Shown here piece after piece: positions 11,701 through 23,462 of a DNA stretch of 64,000 nt. Position 1 is the stretch's first letter; each line of letters opens with the position of its first letter. Origin of the DNA: Owenia fusiformis (Eukaryota; Annelida; Polychaeta; Sabellida; Oweniidae); NCBI GenBank assembly GCA_903813345.2, contig CAIIXF020000010.1, positions 4,703,169-4,767,168 on the forward strand, read 5' to 3'. The notes beneath the pieces were generated by a model that saw nothing but the letters and a program-made list of their open reading frames with translations, ran no database searches and had not been told where the DNA came from. Made by a program: the position numbers and the translations under genes.

Positions 11701-13813
11701 TAAAGATCACCGTTGCTTTGATACTACACATGTATAAAACTATACATGTATAGACTATAAGATCTTGTTGGCTATGTGATTAAGAATGTAGTTAAACAGT
11801 TTAGTCTTAAAATACAAAGACGTGAACAGGCAATTAATGAATTGAAATTACAATTTATAATGTCATATTGGATTTTTCCTTTCATTACCCCATAGGGTCA
11901 ATGCATTAACATTGTCAATGTGCAATATTTTACTTGAACTACATGCATATAACATTAGAATAATATTTTGGGAGTGTATTTGCTACTCTTCTGTTACTTG
12001 CATCAAATTGTTCCGAAAGCAAAATTAATGGAACACAAGAAATTATTCCAAACCTCAAAAATGTTGGTCAGTGAAAATTTAGGATTAGGATCACCTGTAG
12101 ATTTTCATGTCGCTCAATGTTTTTTTAGTCAGCAGTAAAAAAAATAATTTTTAAGATGGCAATAAAATATTACATATTCATGTTTTACGAATCTCAAAGC
12201 AAAGTTAAAAATAGTTCACATTCTCGATAGAGGAATAATGATTGTTACTGTGAGGTTTATAAATATGTTTCACTGAGTTACAATGTACAATATATTATGT
12301 TACTGTATTTATTGTTTTACCACATAGGTATTTATTGAGATTATTTTTTGTTTATAAGTCACTACCATATTGCTAGTCATCATTTTTGTGACTGGTGTTC
12401 GTAGTTGACATCTGTAACAACTTCTTACAGTTTTATAATCATTTGTAGGTAGTTGGCATTTTGTAATGTTAATGCCTTGACTAGATTTATAATGATCTAT
12501 ATATTGTTATAACACCATTTATGTTCTGTAGTCTTATGTTATGTTTTCTCAAAATCAATATTTGAGAATCTGAATTCTGATTATTAGGGTCAATGTCTTT
12601 ATTTTACAGTACCCGAGATCCATATTTTGGTTCCTTAGGGTTTTCTTTAAAAGTATAATGGATGCCCTCTAAAAATGCTATAAACTATGTCATGTTCATG
12701 TTTCTACTTCAAGCAGGCAGGCTGTCATACTTAGTCTGATGCTATACTTCATGTATTTCATTCCAGAATCTACAAATATTATGAACTTTTTGTATGAACG
12801 CCCATTCAACAGTCATCAATATTCGATGATTGTTCTTTTTTATTAATCACAACATTCCAAAACAATAATAATTAACTAATTTTTGTTTGTTGTAATTAAG
12901 AGAATATATTCTTTGATTTAAAGTTATACAGAATAAAAAATATGTATATAGTTAACCAAGTCGGGAATGTATTAATGTGCATAGAGGACACGTTTCTCTC
13001 GCAAAGGTATATGCAATTACACATTGTATTAAGCACAATTTCAGATCATTTCTTCACAAATACTAATAATATGAAAACCTTCAGAGTTCAATAATTTTGA
13101 TATCTTTTTACATGTCTAGTATGTACTGTTATTGAGTATAAAATATAATTTATGTACAAAATATGCATATGTATAAAATGATGCCTAAAGCAAGTACTCT
13201 GTTACTAAATCGTGTAAACACATTCAAATGTATATTTCACAGAGATTCATTTTAAGCCTTTAAAAATGCATCGTTACTAGTCTAAAAATACTAAAAGCAT
13301 ATTGTATGTATATGTTGCACCTAATATTGAATAAAAAAGTACATTTTGAAATTTAAATTATAATTTTGTTCTTTTGTGTGGTATGAACATGCTTTGATAT
13401 CTTTAAAAACAGGGAATGTTTTCAATAAATAAAGATATTATTGTAAATAAGTATATTGAATAAAATGCATGTGATCAGATCTTTTTCTTATACTTTACTC
13501 GAGTAAAGAGCTCTCCAAAATATAAAGCAATATAAAATATCAATATGTATTATGATATGATCAGATCTTTTAGTCAAATTGAGAAATGTCAATAGCATCT
13601 CCTTTAACATAATACAAAATTCTGATAATATTTGAATAAAAAATGTGTTCATTTTGACTTGAAAGGAATGATATGGTATTAAAGTGAGAATCTTGTCATG
13701 ACCTCCAAATTTTTTTATCTACTGATAGAAAGGTGTATGCAATAAAGCTACAATGTCCATGTCTCCCGTCACTTCACTAAATCTCAATGTCTAAAACCTG
13801 ATGATGTTAATGT
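11701..13813. other. AT-rich convergent 3' region between two genes
   Basis: No coding sequence. Presumed 3' UTR and spacer between the + strand FG-GAP-like gene and the - strand four-TM gene. AATAAA lies at 13424 in a cluster of AT-rich sequence and could end a long transcript of the former. 12360-12490 is a copy of the dispersed GTGACATATTG-type repeat (TTTTTGTGACTGGTGTTCG, TCTGTAACAA, TTTTGTAATGTTAATGCCTTG). Confidence 0.5.
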
Positions 13814-16800
13814 CTATATAAAAGCATCATTCCTGCTTCCCCGGCTGCCTCTCGAAGCTCCGTGCACCATACCATGCCCGAAGTCTTGTGATGACGGGTG
13901 CTGTGGCGCTACCGACATTGACATTTGCGACTGAGCATAAGACATTGTATAAGCCTTGTTCTCTATCATCCATTGTTCCCTGTAGTCTGCGTACATCAGT
14001 AGGTCCATAACTTGCTTCTCTTTACCATTTACATCCCAGTCCAGATCTTGCCAGAATGACACCACACACAAATGGCTGGCAAGCTGCAATCAAACAGAAC
14101 AAATTATTATATTTTGTAAAATTGACAGCCAACAATAATCAACCCTACCTTCGGTTATATATTTCTTTAATTTCAACTTTAGAGCAGGGTACATACATTT
14201 AATTCAAATTATTTCAATTACAATTTGAAATGTTTGATAAGAAGCATTGAAAATTTAACAAACTTTGTAAATACAGGGTGTTCCATATGTTTCAGGAATG
14301 ATGCTATGTTTTATTGATTTTCTTTTCATTCTAACTGAATTTTTGACACAATGTGTCTAAACATGTTTTGAATAAGTTGAAAAAGTTTCATATCGTGAAG
14401 TTCAGTAGTCTTAATTATATGGTTGCTATAGTAACCTAGGGGTAGGGTAGGTGGAGCAGGTGTAACAACGCCCAAATATATGAAAAATTGGTAAATGTAT
14501 GTATTGTATGAAGTGTGACCAAGTATTAGGTTGTCAGAGTTGGATCAAACTTGTCAGTAATTAAACAAAAAAGGTGGATTCCAAGAAAGTAAAAAAAAAT
14601 GTCACCACCCTTGATCACATCACAATTTAAACACCTGTCAAGTCATGAGTCACAAAGGAGAAAGAATAAACACAGGTAATTTTGGACGAGTGGCCATCTT
14701 GAAAAGTGAAAAAGTCATTAGCAAAGAAAACCTTCGACTTAGGCAACACACAACAATCTGTGACAAGACATGACATGTGTGAATAACAGCAGACACAATT
14801 AAACTCCTAACGAAACCACATGGGGACTCATTGATGGTAACCTCTAGAGTGTATGAATGGTACAAGTGGTTCAAATCTGGAAGGGAAACTGAGAGAAGGG
14901 AAACTGAGACCGATTATCCAAAATGTGAACATCCGAGAACAGTGAGAGCGCTAACTAATGCGGAAGGGATAGATGCATGAAATAATGATGATGGCTTATG
15001 AAGGGTGTGATAACTTTTTTAATCTCCAGGAATCCACCTTTATTCTTTTTAATTTCTAACAAGTTTGATGCAACTATGACAAATTAATACTTTGAACACT
15101 TTATACAAAAACTAGTATTTTTACAAAAATGTCATGTTTTGCGCGTTGTTACACCTGCTCCACCTACCCTACCCCTAGGTTACTATAGCAACCATATTAT
15201 TCAGTCTACTGAGTTTCATGATATGAAACTTTTCCAACTTATTCACAACATATTTGGACACATTTTGTCAAAAAAACAGCTAGATTGAAAAGAAAACCAA
15301 TAAAATACAGCATCATTCCTGAAACATATGGAACACCCTGTATGTGTTCAAAATACATGTACGGACTAGGCAAATTATGTGTGTAATTGATCACATTTTA
15401 CACATATTGACATCAAAAAATGCAATTGATAATTTACTGATTTTAATGAAATAAAAAGCCACCTTGATTTTTAAAAAAGTAATGGACTGATTTTATGGCT
15501 GATATCATGTTCTTAGCTCAATGTTCATGACAAGCAATTAAAGAGACTTTGCAAGCTCACATATAACTGAAACTTAATATCAATAATGGTTATTTACTTG
15601 TAAATTGACAAAATGTCTGAGACCAGAGAAAGTTGCAATTTTTCCCAAAAAGTTGCGGGAGGGTTATGCAAAAGAAAAGTTGCAAAAAGTTGCGCCATGT
15701 AAAAGCCATGTGATCGGGGGCTCTCTCATAAACAGTCACCAAAAGTCATTTCATATTCATGTCCATAATCTAGAATATTGTAACACGTAAACAGTAAAGT
15801 TGATTACTTAGCGATTTTTTACCTGATGATGTAAATTGGTACGTGCTATGTCGTAAATTGCCAAAGCAATGTCGTAAAACCAGAATAAAACGACCAATTC
15901 TCGTAAGACAAAAAGACCTTTCGAAAAATTGTTTAATTCTGATTTTCAGTGGTCTTATCAAAGAATTTACAATAGATATTGACTGGTAAACAAGCTGAAT
16001 TGTTAAAGTTGTGGTTAGTTGCGCTGTTTTGTAAAAGTTGCGCTCTGTACTGAAAGTTGCAGCAAGTTGTTGCGCGCAACGATGCAACTTTCTCTGATGT
16101 CAGTAATGTTTAAAATACATGTCAATTTAAGAATTCAACAGTTCTTGTCTTGTATAGTCATAAGATTTTGAATCACTCACCTGTACAATTAAGCAGAAAA
16201 CCCAGTAGGCCAACAAAATTATCAGCTCAGAATGCATGAACACCAACTCCTGAAATTGTAAAAAGATTATTGAAAATGAAAATAAAGTATATTTTAACCA
16301 TGACGAGTTTGCAATTCTTACTTTGATAATTTGCATGTTTTTCATTTTAATAATGAAAATAAATGTGATTTCATTTATAATGATTAGATAAAATTATTTT
16401 GAAAACAACTAAGATTATTGCACAATTAAGGAGTATGGAAAATATTGATCCAATCTTCATAAAACAACCTCTGTCAAATGGATTTCTCACTAATTGAACT
16501 AATGTTTATTTAATATTGAAAAAAAAGAAACGTTTATTTACGATGCTACATATACATGAATGGTTATACTCGTGAATATGGGCATACTTACAGAAAGTCT
16601 ATGCCTTCCCAGCCACCCTAAAGCGTAACATCCTCCAAATATTTCAATCCCACGATGCACCAGCATACCAATTATCCATGTCCAGATATATTTCTTTCCT
16701 TGGTAACGCTGAAATTGCAAGCAACAAAAAAATTATAAAATATGAAAGAAATTATAAATTATGATAAAAATACTTAGCCGATATAGAATGAAATGAAGGG

Positions 16801-19800
16801 CAATTTTCAAATGAGTTTGAAAGTGCAAAAAGGACAAATGGGTTGATTTATTTGATTTTTTAATTTGACTTTTAATTTTTCTTTTATTGTTTTTTCGATC
16901 TCTAAAATAGGTTGATAATACATGAATTATCCATGTCTTCTTGAGATTGGGGAACTGAGATAGTTATACTGTATATAAGCAGTTTATATTAGACACTATT
17001 TTATTGTTTAAATTTATGATTGTAAAATCTAGAGAATCTCATAGTTTTTCATATACTATTTAGGAACTTAACAAAAAGATTTCATTGAATGTCACCATAA
17101 TCATTGATAGATATAATTTATTCACTTACATTGTTGATGCCTATGAGCAGTGAGATGGCAAATATAATTGCAGCTAACGACAGGAAAAACCGCAGGTACA
17201 CAAACACCATTATTGCTACAAAGGAAATGTGCTTTTTAAAACATTTATGTAACATGAAGGAATAGATGAAGAAATATTTCTTCAAGTACTGTATCATTTA
17301 ATGATTAATAGTGGATTAGTACATCCATTATTATATATTATAACTTTTGTACCCCCCCCCACCCAAAGCAAATTGGACACATAGAGAAAATGTAGAATTT
17401 ATTTAACAGCTCTATATATAAGTCAAACCTACAGACCTGAGAAAGCCTTTTTTTCAAAAAAGCAGAATAAAATTGTTGTAGAAAGAGGTAAATCCAGTAT
17501 AAGAAAACAGATATATCCTAATCTGAGGTCTTTCTTGGCTGTGCGTTCAACTGATATCATGAAATATTGTTACCTACCTGGAGGAAAAAAGTTTTCTATT
17601 TCATTTGGCTTTAGTTCATTGAGTAAACCATGTAATGTGGCAAGGCCCCATATCCCTATGCAAAAGTCGAGGATGGACACAATCTAAAAGGTAGCAACAT
17701 ACACATATATTACATATTGGTAAACCAATGTATTCCTGCAGTCACCAAGATACATATATAACATATAATTGGTTTAATTTAAATTTTTAACACTCCCCCT
17801 CCGTCCTTGTAGAAATTCAATTTTTTCAGAGTCATTCAATATTTTTTGTTTACTTTTCCAATACTGTATAGAATTTAGATGTTGGTAAAAATAGAGGATA
17901 TCCTATGATTTATGAGTGATATGATTTTTATCCACGAATGGATATGATATCTGTATGAGCGAGCATAGCGAGAGAGTGCAGATATCAATATCCATGAGTG
18001 GATTAAAATCATATCACGATCATATATTTTTATTCCATAGTTAAAGTCATCATCAGAATCATTGGAAATTAAGTGATTTAATTCTAATTTTCCAAACGAT
18101 CAGGCGATGTTGACACTTAGCCTCATTTTGAGTCTGAAGTAGCAAAAATCCATAAACCATCGCATACGGCGCCGTATGTCATGGCTAAAAAACCGTATGG
18201 TATGGTTAAGTGAAAATTTGTCAAAAATATCATATTTTACCACTGATTACAAAAATACCGTTTTTATTTTCACATGTTATCCTATGAATATCATGCTACT
18301 ATTTTTTTCAAGGCCTGTCTGCGTCGCTAACATGCTAAATATAAGAGTTAGCTGACGTTTGGGAGTCTGTCTTACCTTCTAAAGGTTAGAACCCGAATCT
18401 TAATGAAACTATATCACCTTTGTTGCGTCGATGATGATGCATAAACATAGCATTTGATAGAAATTAGCGTAAATGCTTTTCCGACTTTTTCATTTTTCAT
18501 CAATGTTGACTTCCGGGAAGGCGTTGTAGTTATCACGAAATAACGCATTGACCCTTGAACTTTACTTTGTTGACGTGTCAACCAAGCATGTCTGGTGTGA
18601 AAATTAAAAGAATATTAAGCAATGTTCTACATCCGCCAAGCTAAGTGAAGTAGTCAATATTAAAAATTACCAATTTCAAGTGAAGTACGCAACGAACGAA
18701 ACTGCGTGATCTACACTCCCACTATTGGTCTGAATGAAATGCTACGTAGAAATATGAGCCGTCTGCTGTATTAGTCGATTAATAGAGAAAGACCTGTTGG
18801 TGATGCTTTATAATTTAGACCAAAACATTGAAGAACAAACGAACCTGTAAATCGTGAAAACAACGAACAAATATTCGGTTTTCACATATGTTCGGTAATT
18901 TTTCGTATTGAAACTTCCGGAACTTACAAGGAAATCATTCATTTTCTCGATCCATGATTTACCTCTTGGATGTTGTGGCAAATGCTCCATGGTTGACGGA
19001 ACAAAGGTGATATTGTTTCATTAAGATTCGGGTTCTTACCTTTAGAAGGTAAGTCAGACTCCCAAACGTCAGCTAACTCTTATATTTAGCTAGTTCAACA
19101 AGTTAAACCCAATACCACGGCTTTCATTTTTTAATCTGAATGTTCGTGTTGCCGTGGTTGGGTTTAACTTCCGTGCTATGCTTTCGTTTGTTGCAAATTC
19201 CCACCATCAGTTATTAATTAAACGCGCATCGAATTCTATGCGGAACCATAGGCCACCATTAAATTTTTTTGCATCAAGGGCTGAATAGGCTCGGAAGTTA
19301 AACCTAGGGCGGGCCACAAGATATGTCAGATAAGAAATAAGGCCCAGACTAGGTTTAACTTGTTGAACTAATATTTAGCATGTTAGCGACGCAGACAGGC
19401 CTTGAAAAAAATAGTAACTATGGAATAATTACAGGTAAAAAGTATGCTTTGGTTTGATAAAGAAGACAGATTTAGTTAGAAAAATGTCACTTAAATTAGA
19501 AGAAATTCAATTATTACACCAACAAAAAAAATATCCAGTGTTCTCCACAGAATTTTTTGAGGGTGCAAAATTCTAGTTTTTACAATTCAGACCAAAACAA
19601 AATTCGCCAGTTGGTTTATATTTGGCAAAACTCTTTCCATTGCCATAGAGTTTTGAACTTCGAGGATGCAACCAGATCTTCAATTCAGTGCAAAGATTTT
19701 GTATTTCAAAGTTTGTTTTTCTGAACACCTGAACTGTACTATGAGAATCCAATTCAAAGTGTTATAATGTTATAACTAATCCAGAATGATGATATGAACG

Positions 19801-19981
19801 TTAGATTCAAGATTCTCTATTTTCAGGAAGTAAAGCTTGATGATTCAAAATGCAACCATTTTTGAAAAAAATATTCAGGTAAATTTATACTCACAATTGT
19901 GAAGAACGCAGCAGCTGTGCTTCCTTTCTCAAGGTCCCAACCCCAGCAACAGCAGGTCGTTAGTATAGGCCTACTCACCAT
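13814..19981 (-). CDS. Four-transmembrane small membrane protein, 244 aa, six exons
   Basis: Exons (coding order): 19895-19981 (ATG), 17578-17683, 17130-17215, 16592-16708, 16181-16249, 13814-14083 (TAG). All GT-AG and all phases match (0,1,0,0,0). The N-terminus has a CCCWGW cluster (residues 10-15) followed by DLEKGS. Hydrophobic spans lie near residues 23-46, 66-90, 99-125 and 137-158. The roughly 85-residue tail (LDWDVNGKEKQVMDLLMYADYREQW...) is polar and ends in Gly/Ser/Arg/His-rich sequence, so probably cytosolic. The layout of a short Cys-rich N-terminus, four TMs and a soluble tail recalls LAPTM and insect pasiflora-type tetraspan proteins, but I see no diagnostic motif that settles this. 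Function not assigned. Introns host several transposon remnants. Confidence 0.85.
14274..15340. mobile_element. Mariner-type element with transposase N-terminal remnant
   Basis: Starts CAGGGTGTTCCATATGTTTC and ends with the inverse, TA on both sides. The arms match for about 200 bp, including CCTAGGGGTAGGGTAGGTGG and its inverse near 15170. On the + strand around 14845-14980 the frame reads RVYEWYKWFKSGRET, then EHPRTVRALTNAEGI, the helix-turn-helix region of mariner-family transposases (usual form: V-x-x-W-x-x-R-F-x-x-G-R). Stops and frame changes make it inactive. Located in the last intron of the four-TM gene. Confidence 0.85.
15620..16105. mobile_element. Inverted-repeat element with AGAGAAAGTTGCA ends
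   Basis: CCAGAGAAAGTTGCA near 15624 is inverted as TGCAACTTTCTCTGATG near 16082. The interior has repeated AGTTGCG motifs on both arms. No coding capacity. Same last intron of the four-TM gene. Boundaries and target duplication unclear. Confidence 0.5.
17904..18045. repeat. Near-perfect palindrome (hairpin MITE-like)
   Basis: GTGATATGATTTTTATCCAC on the left is inverted as GTGGATTAAAATCATATCAC on the right, with GATATCTG...CAGATATC inside and a CGAGCATAGCGAG centre. Together it could fold into a stem of more than 50 bp with few mismatches. First intron of the four-TM gene. Confidence 0.65.
18297..19416. mobile_element. Large inverted-repeat element (arms about 140 bp)
   Basis: TACTATTTTTTTCAAGGCC at 18297 is inverted at the right end (ends 19416). 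The arms continue through GTCTGCGTCGCTAACATGCT, GAGTTAGCTGACGTTTGGGA and GAACCCGAATCTTAATGAAA. The right arm is interrupted by a separate 280-bp insertion (19091-19370). No coding remnant recognised in the core. First intron of the four-TM gene. Target duplication not identified. Confidence 0.7.
19091..19370. mobile_element. 280-bp MITE nested in the larger element, 9-bp target duplication
   Basis: Begins TAGTTCAACAAGTTAAACC and ends with the inverse. Flanked by ATATTTAGC on both sides (19082-19090 and 19371-19379). Removing it rebuilds the uninterrupted right arm of the host element, which proves the insertion order. A 9-bp duplication with short TIRs is typical of Mutator-like elements (8-11 bp duplications). 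The interior shows a second, partial inverted pair (CCACGG...CCGTGG). Confidence 0.8.
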
Positions 19982-20482
19982 CTTGTTATTCAATGATTTA
20001 TCTTGACATTAAAGCATAATTCGTACACTTTAGCGCTCAACTTTGAAACTACCTGTAATTAAAATGTAGGTCAAATATGGCGGATGTTGTGACTCAACAG
20101 GGAAAACAAATCCCGATTACGAATATCAATTTTATTAGTATCCAATTAATTCATATAAGGAATTAAGGTCACATCAATGTCTAAGAGGAACTTTATCGTT
20201 TCGTTTAACATCTACACATTTTTTGGACATTTTGCTTTTAAAAATTTGGCACTCGGAACTGAATATAAATTTATACTTTATAGACCTGTTGATGCAATGC
20301 CATCTATCATTCAGGTATTTAGCCATTTCAGATATTGAACGCTGCCATCTATTTATTGTTGTAAAACTTTATATTCGAAATAGAATTATAGAATGTGAAG
20401 GAAGTACAATCTTTTGAAAGCCCATGATCTCACTGAATCTAAAAGTAACCATTCATCTGTTGTGAAATAAAGAATGCATATT

Positions 20483-20516
20483 ATCTGAGACTAACATAAA
20501 TATGTTAGTCTCAGAT
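20483..20516. repeat. Perfect 16-bp inverted repeat with 2-bp loop
   Basis: ATCTGAGACTAACATA, AA, TATGTTAGTCTCAGAT: a perfect 34-bp palindrome about 500 bp upstream of the four-TM gene and 200 bp before the LINE. Possibly a MITE core or snap-back remnant. There is no run of T typical of a Pol III terminator. Confidence 0.8.
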
Positions 20517-20689
20517 ATTGTTTAGGTCTACTGTATTTTCATTGCCTTGAATGTCTAATATCATACCTATAGATATATATGAATTTGAAACTCAGCATAC
20601 AGTGTATGTATGCTCGGGTATTACTCTTTTATTTGGGGTAGAGTGAACATCGGGGGAGGGGGGTTGAACATCTTATTAAACATAGGAAG

Positions 20690-22075
20690 TGGTAACAAAG
20701 ATTAGAATACAAAATATACAAAAAAGGAAGTGAAAAAACAAGACAAAACATCACAAACAGAAAGAAAAAGCCAAGTAACTATAGACCAATTAGCCTAACC
20801 TCAATAGTAGTGAAAATGCTGGAAAAAATCGTGAGAGATGAAATTGTAGAACACTTAATTAAAAATGAGATACTGACAGATGACCAATTTGGCTTTGTAC
20901 CCAAAAGATCCACAGTTCTTAATCTTTTGATTTACCTTGAGGATATAACCAAAGACATCGATGACGGGAACCCTGTGGATACAATCTACACAGATTTTAG
21001 CAAAGCGTTCGACAGTGTCCCGCATGAACGTCTGCTCATAAAATTGAAATCTTATGGAATAACGGGCTCTGTACTTGTCTGGATCAGATCTTTTCTAACT
21101 AATAGACTCCAGAGAGTATCAGTGAATGGAACGACATCTGAGTGGTCCCCTGTTCTCTCAGGTATCCCTCAAGGGACCTGCCTTGGACCATCCCTATTTG
21201 CAATCTTTATAAATGACCTCCCAGATGCCACACGGAACAAGCTTCTTATGTATGCAGATGACGCCAAACTGTATGGAAAAGTCAAAGACCAAGAAGATAA
21301 AGAACAGTTACAAACAGATCTGGACAGTTTAACAAATTGGTCAAAAGAATGGCAACTCCCTTTCAATACAGATAAATGTAAGGTGATGCATCTAGGTACC
21401 AACAATGAGAAACAAAACTACACCATGAACAACAAAACTTTGGAGCAAACAACATTGGAAAAGGACCTTGGAATCAATATTGACTGCAAACTCAAGTTCC
21501 ACCAACATGTAGATAAACAAGTATCCAAAGCCAACAGTATTCTTGGGACAATAAAAAGAACTTTCTCCCATCTTGATAGAACCACCTTACCACTCCTATA
21601 TAAATTCATGGTCCGGCCTCACCTTGAATATGGAAACAGCGTGTCTGGAACCCCCACACCTATATGGATATTGACAAAATTGAAAGAGTACAAAGAAGAG
21701 CAACAAAACTAGTACCACCATTGAAAGATTTAAGCTATGAAGAAAGAATGAGACAACTAAAACTCCCCTCTTTACTGTATAGAAGAATAAGGGGTGATCT
21801 TATCCAAATCTTCAAGATTCTAAAAGGTTACGACCGAATACAAATCAGTGACATCGCCCAGAAATCAGATAATACCAGGACAAGAGGAAACACAGAAAAA
21901 CTAGATCACAGATATAGCAGACTTGATGTGAGAAAAAATGTCCTTGGCAACAGAATTGTGAATACCTGGAACAGTCTACCCCAGTCTGCCATTGATGTGG
22001 AAAGTATTAACCAGTTCAAGAATGAAATAGACAGACATCTAGCAAGCCAGATGTACCACTACCATAGCTGATTCT
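20690..22075 (+). mobile_element. 5'-truncated CR1/Jockey-type non-LTR retrotransposon
   Basis: Reverse transcriptase domain from about 20760: NYRPISLTS, DDQFGFVPKRST, FSKAFDSVPHERL, SGIPQGTCLGPSLF, catalytic YADD, then the C-terminal IERVQRRATKLV and WNSLPQSAIDVESINQFK segments typical of the Jockey superfamily. The frame breaks near 21640, where two extra bases (or one missing) move it to the frame that reads to the stop at 22071. The endonuclease half is absent, as expected for 5' truncation. No poly-A tail; a C run follows at about 22111. Lies between divergent gene starts; inactive copy. Confidence 0.92.
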
Positions 22076-23462
22076 CTAAACCCATGTCCAGTGAGCACTA
22101 TAACAACTCCCCCCCCCCAATTAATTAGTAAGACACAACAACACAAAAAGATCTGGATCATATAGGAAACATCCTTCTTCCAGAACTATTGGTATAAAGG
22201 TATAAAATGTTTAATGCAATCTTTTTTAAAAAGTGCATGTAAAATGCATGTTCCATTTACAATCTATGATCTCAAAAAAGAATAGATATTGGCTTTGATG
22301 GTCTTGGTTGGCTAACATATCATTGTGTAATATGGATACTACCAAAAGTAACTTAATTTGTTGAACAAATACATGTATATCCAATAGGATTAAATAATGT
22401 AAACTTCATTGATGTTACAAGATAATATTGTTGGAATGCTGATTGTGATTAAACTAAACATTGTGATCTTTTACAGAGTGGATTTTTTAACATTGTGTCA
22501 ATAGGGATTTAGCTAATTTGGGGAAATTCATGCTGTCAATAAAACAGTGAGAATGTTTTAGAAAGTTTCAACTTGTCTCTTTGTTACCCTTCAATGCCTT
22601 AATATTGTTTTTAGGCATTTTTGCATTTTTATCATGCATGGACAAAACATATTTATCAACAAAAAATACCCAACACTACAATTTTTATACATTTCTGAAA
22701 ATAAATATAGAGTTAACGGGTTAAGTGTGGCACATTGACAAGTTGTAGATGAAGTTATTTTTAACAAAAGTCTATTTTTCATTATTGCATTGATCAATAT
22801 TAAAATTTCTACAAAATTAATCAATCTACTGTCTGATAAATCATGATGCGTTTACATTTCAGACACACTTTTTTGAATTGTTTTTTCAATACAGATGCTC
22901 TATTATTGTAAAAGGAAATAAATTTATTTCCCCCTCCCCCTAAAATTAAAAAAGTTCTCAGTACAAAAATTTTGATAAAATACTCTGCCAATTTAAGGAT
23001 ATACATGTATATATTATCTTGCAAAAAGTCCAACATCCGCATGTGATACATGTCTGTTAGATTAACTAAATACACTTTTTACAATTGAATCATATTCAGT
23101 TCAATTACTCTTTATAGGCCTCACACAGTCACATAATATAACATAAAAGTAAATAAAACAAATAAATTGCCAAAATATTTATTGTTTGAGAAAATTACTT
23201 TTATATCACACTTTAATGCACAATATAATTTCAGGAAACTTTGATCAATCCAATAAGCTTATTGAACATTGTGCTTATGATTTTACTAACTTTTTCAGAA
23301 CAAAAACTCAAAAGTGATTCCTTGTACAGTTGTACAGTAACTACTGAACAGGCCCAGTCACTTGGTAAATAGTGAAATAACCCTCCTTCGTATTTGATTA
23401 CATAAGAGACAATACTGAATGGGTAATCATATTCCTATCAGCAAAATGTTAATCTGATCAAT
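22076..23462. other. AT-rich intergenic spacer
   Basis: No coding sequence found. The lower part probably includes the 3' UTR of the 173-aa acidic-protein gene on the - strand. Apart from short C and A runs near 22930 no repeats stand out. Confidence 0.4.

Noticed and set aside
20069-20160. Small + strand ORF beginning ATGGCGGATGTTGTG just upstream of the four-TM gene
   Set aside because: Good start context but only 29 codons, no donor leading to a downstream exon, and the LINE follows. It may be part of the opposite gene's promoter.
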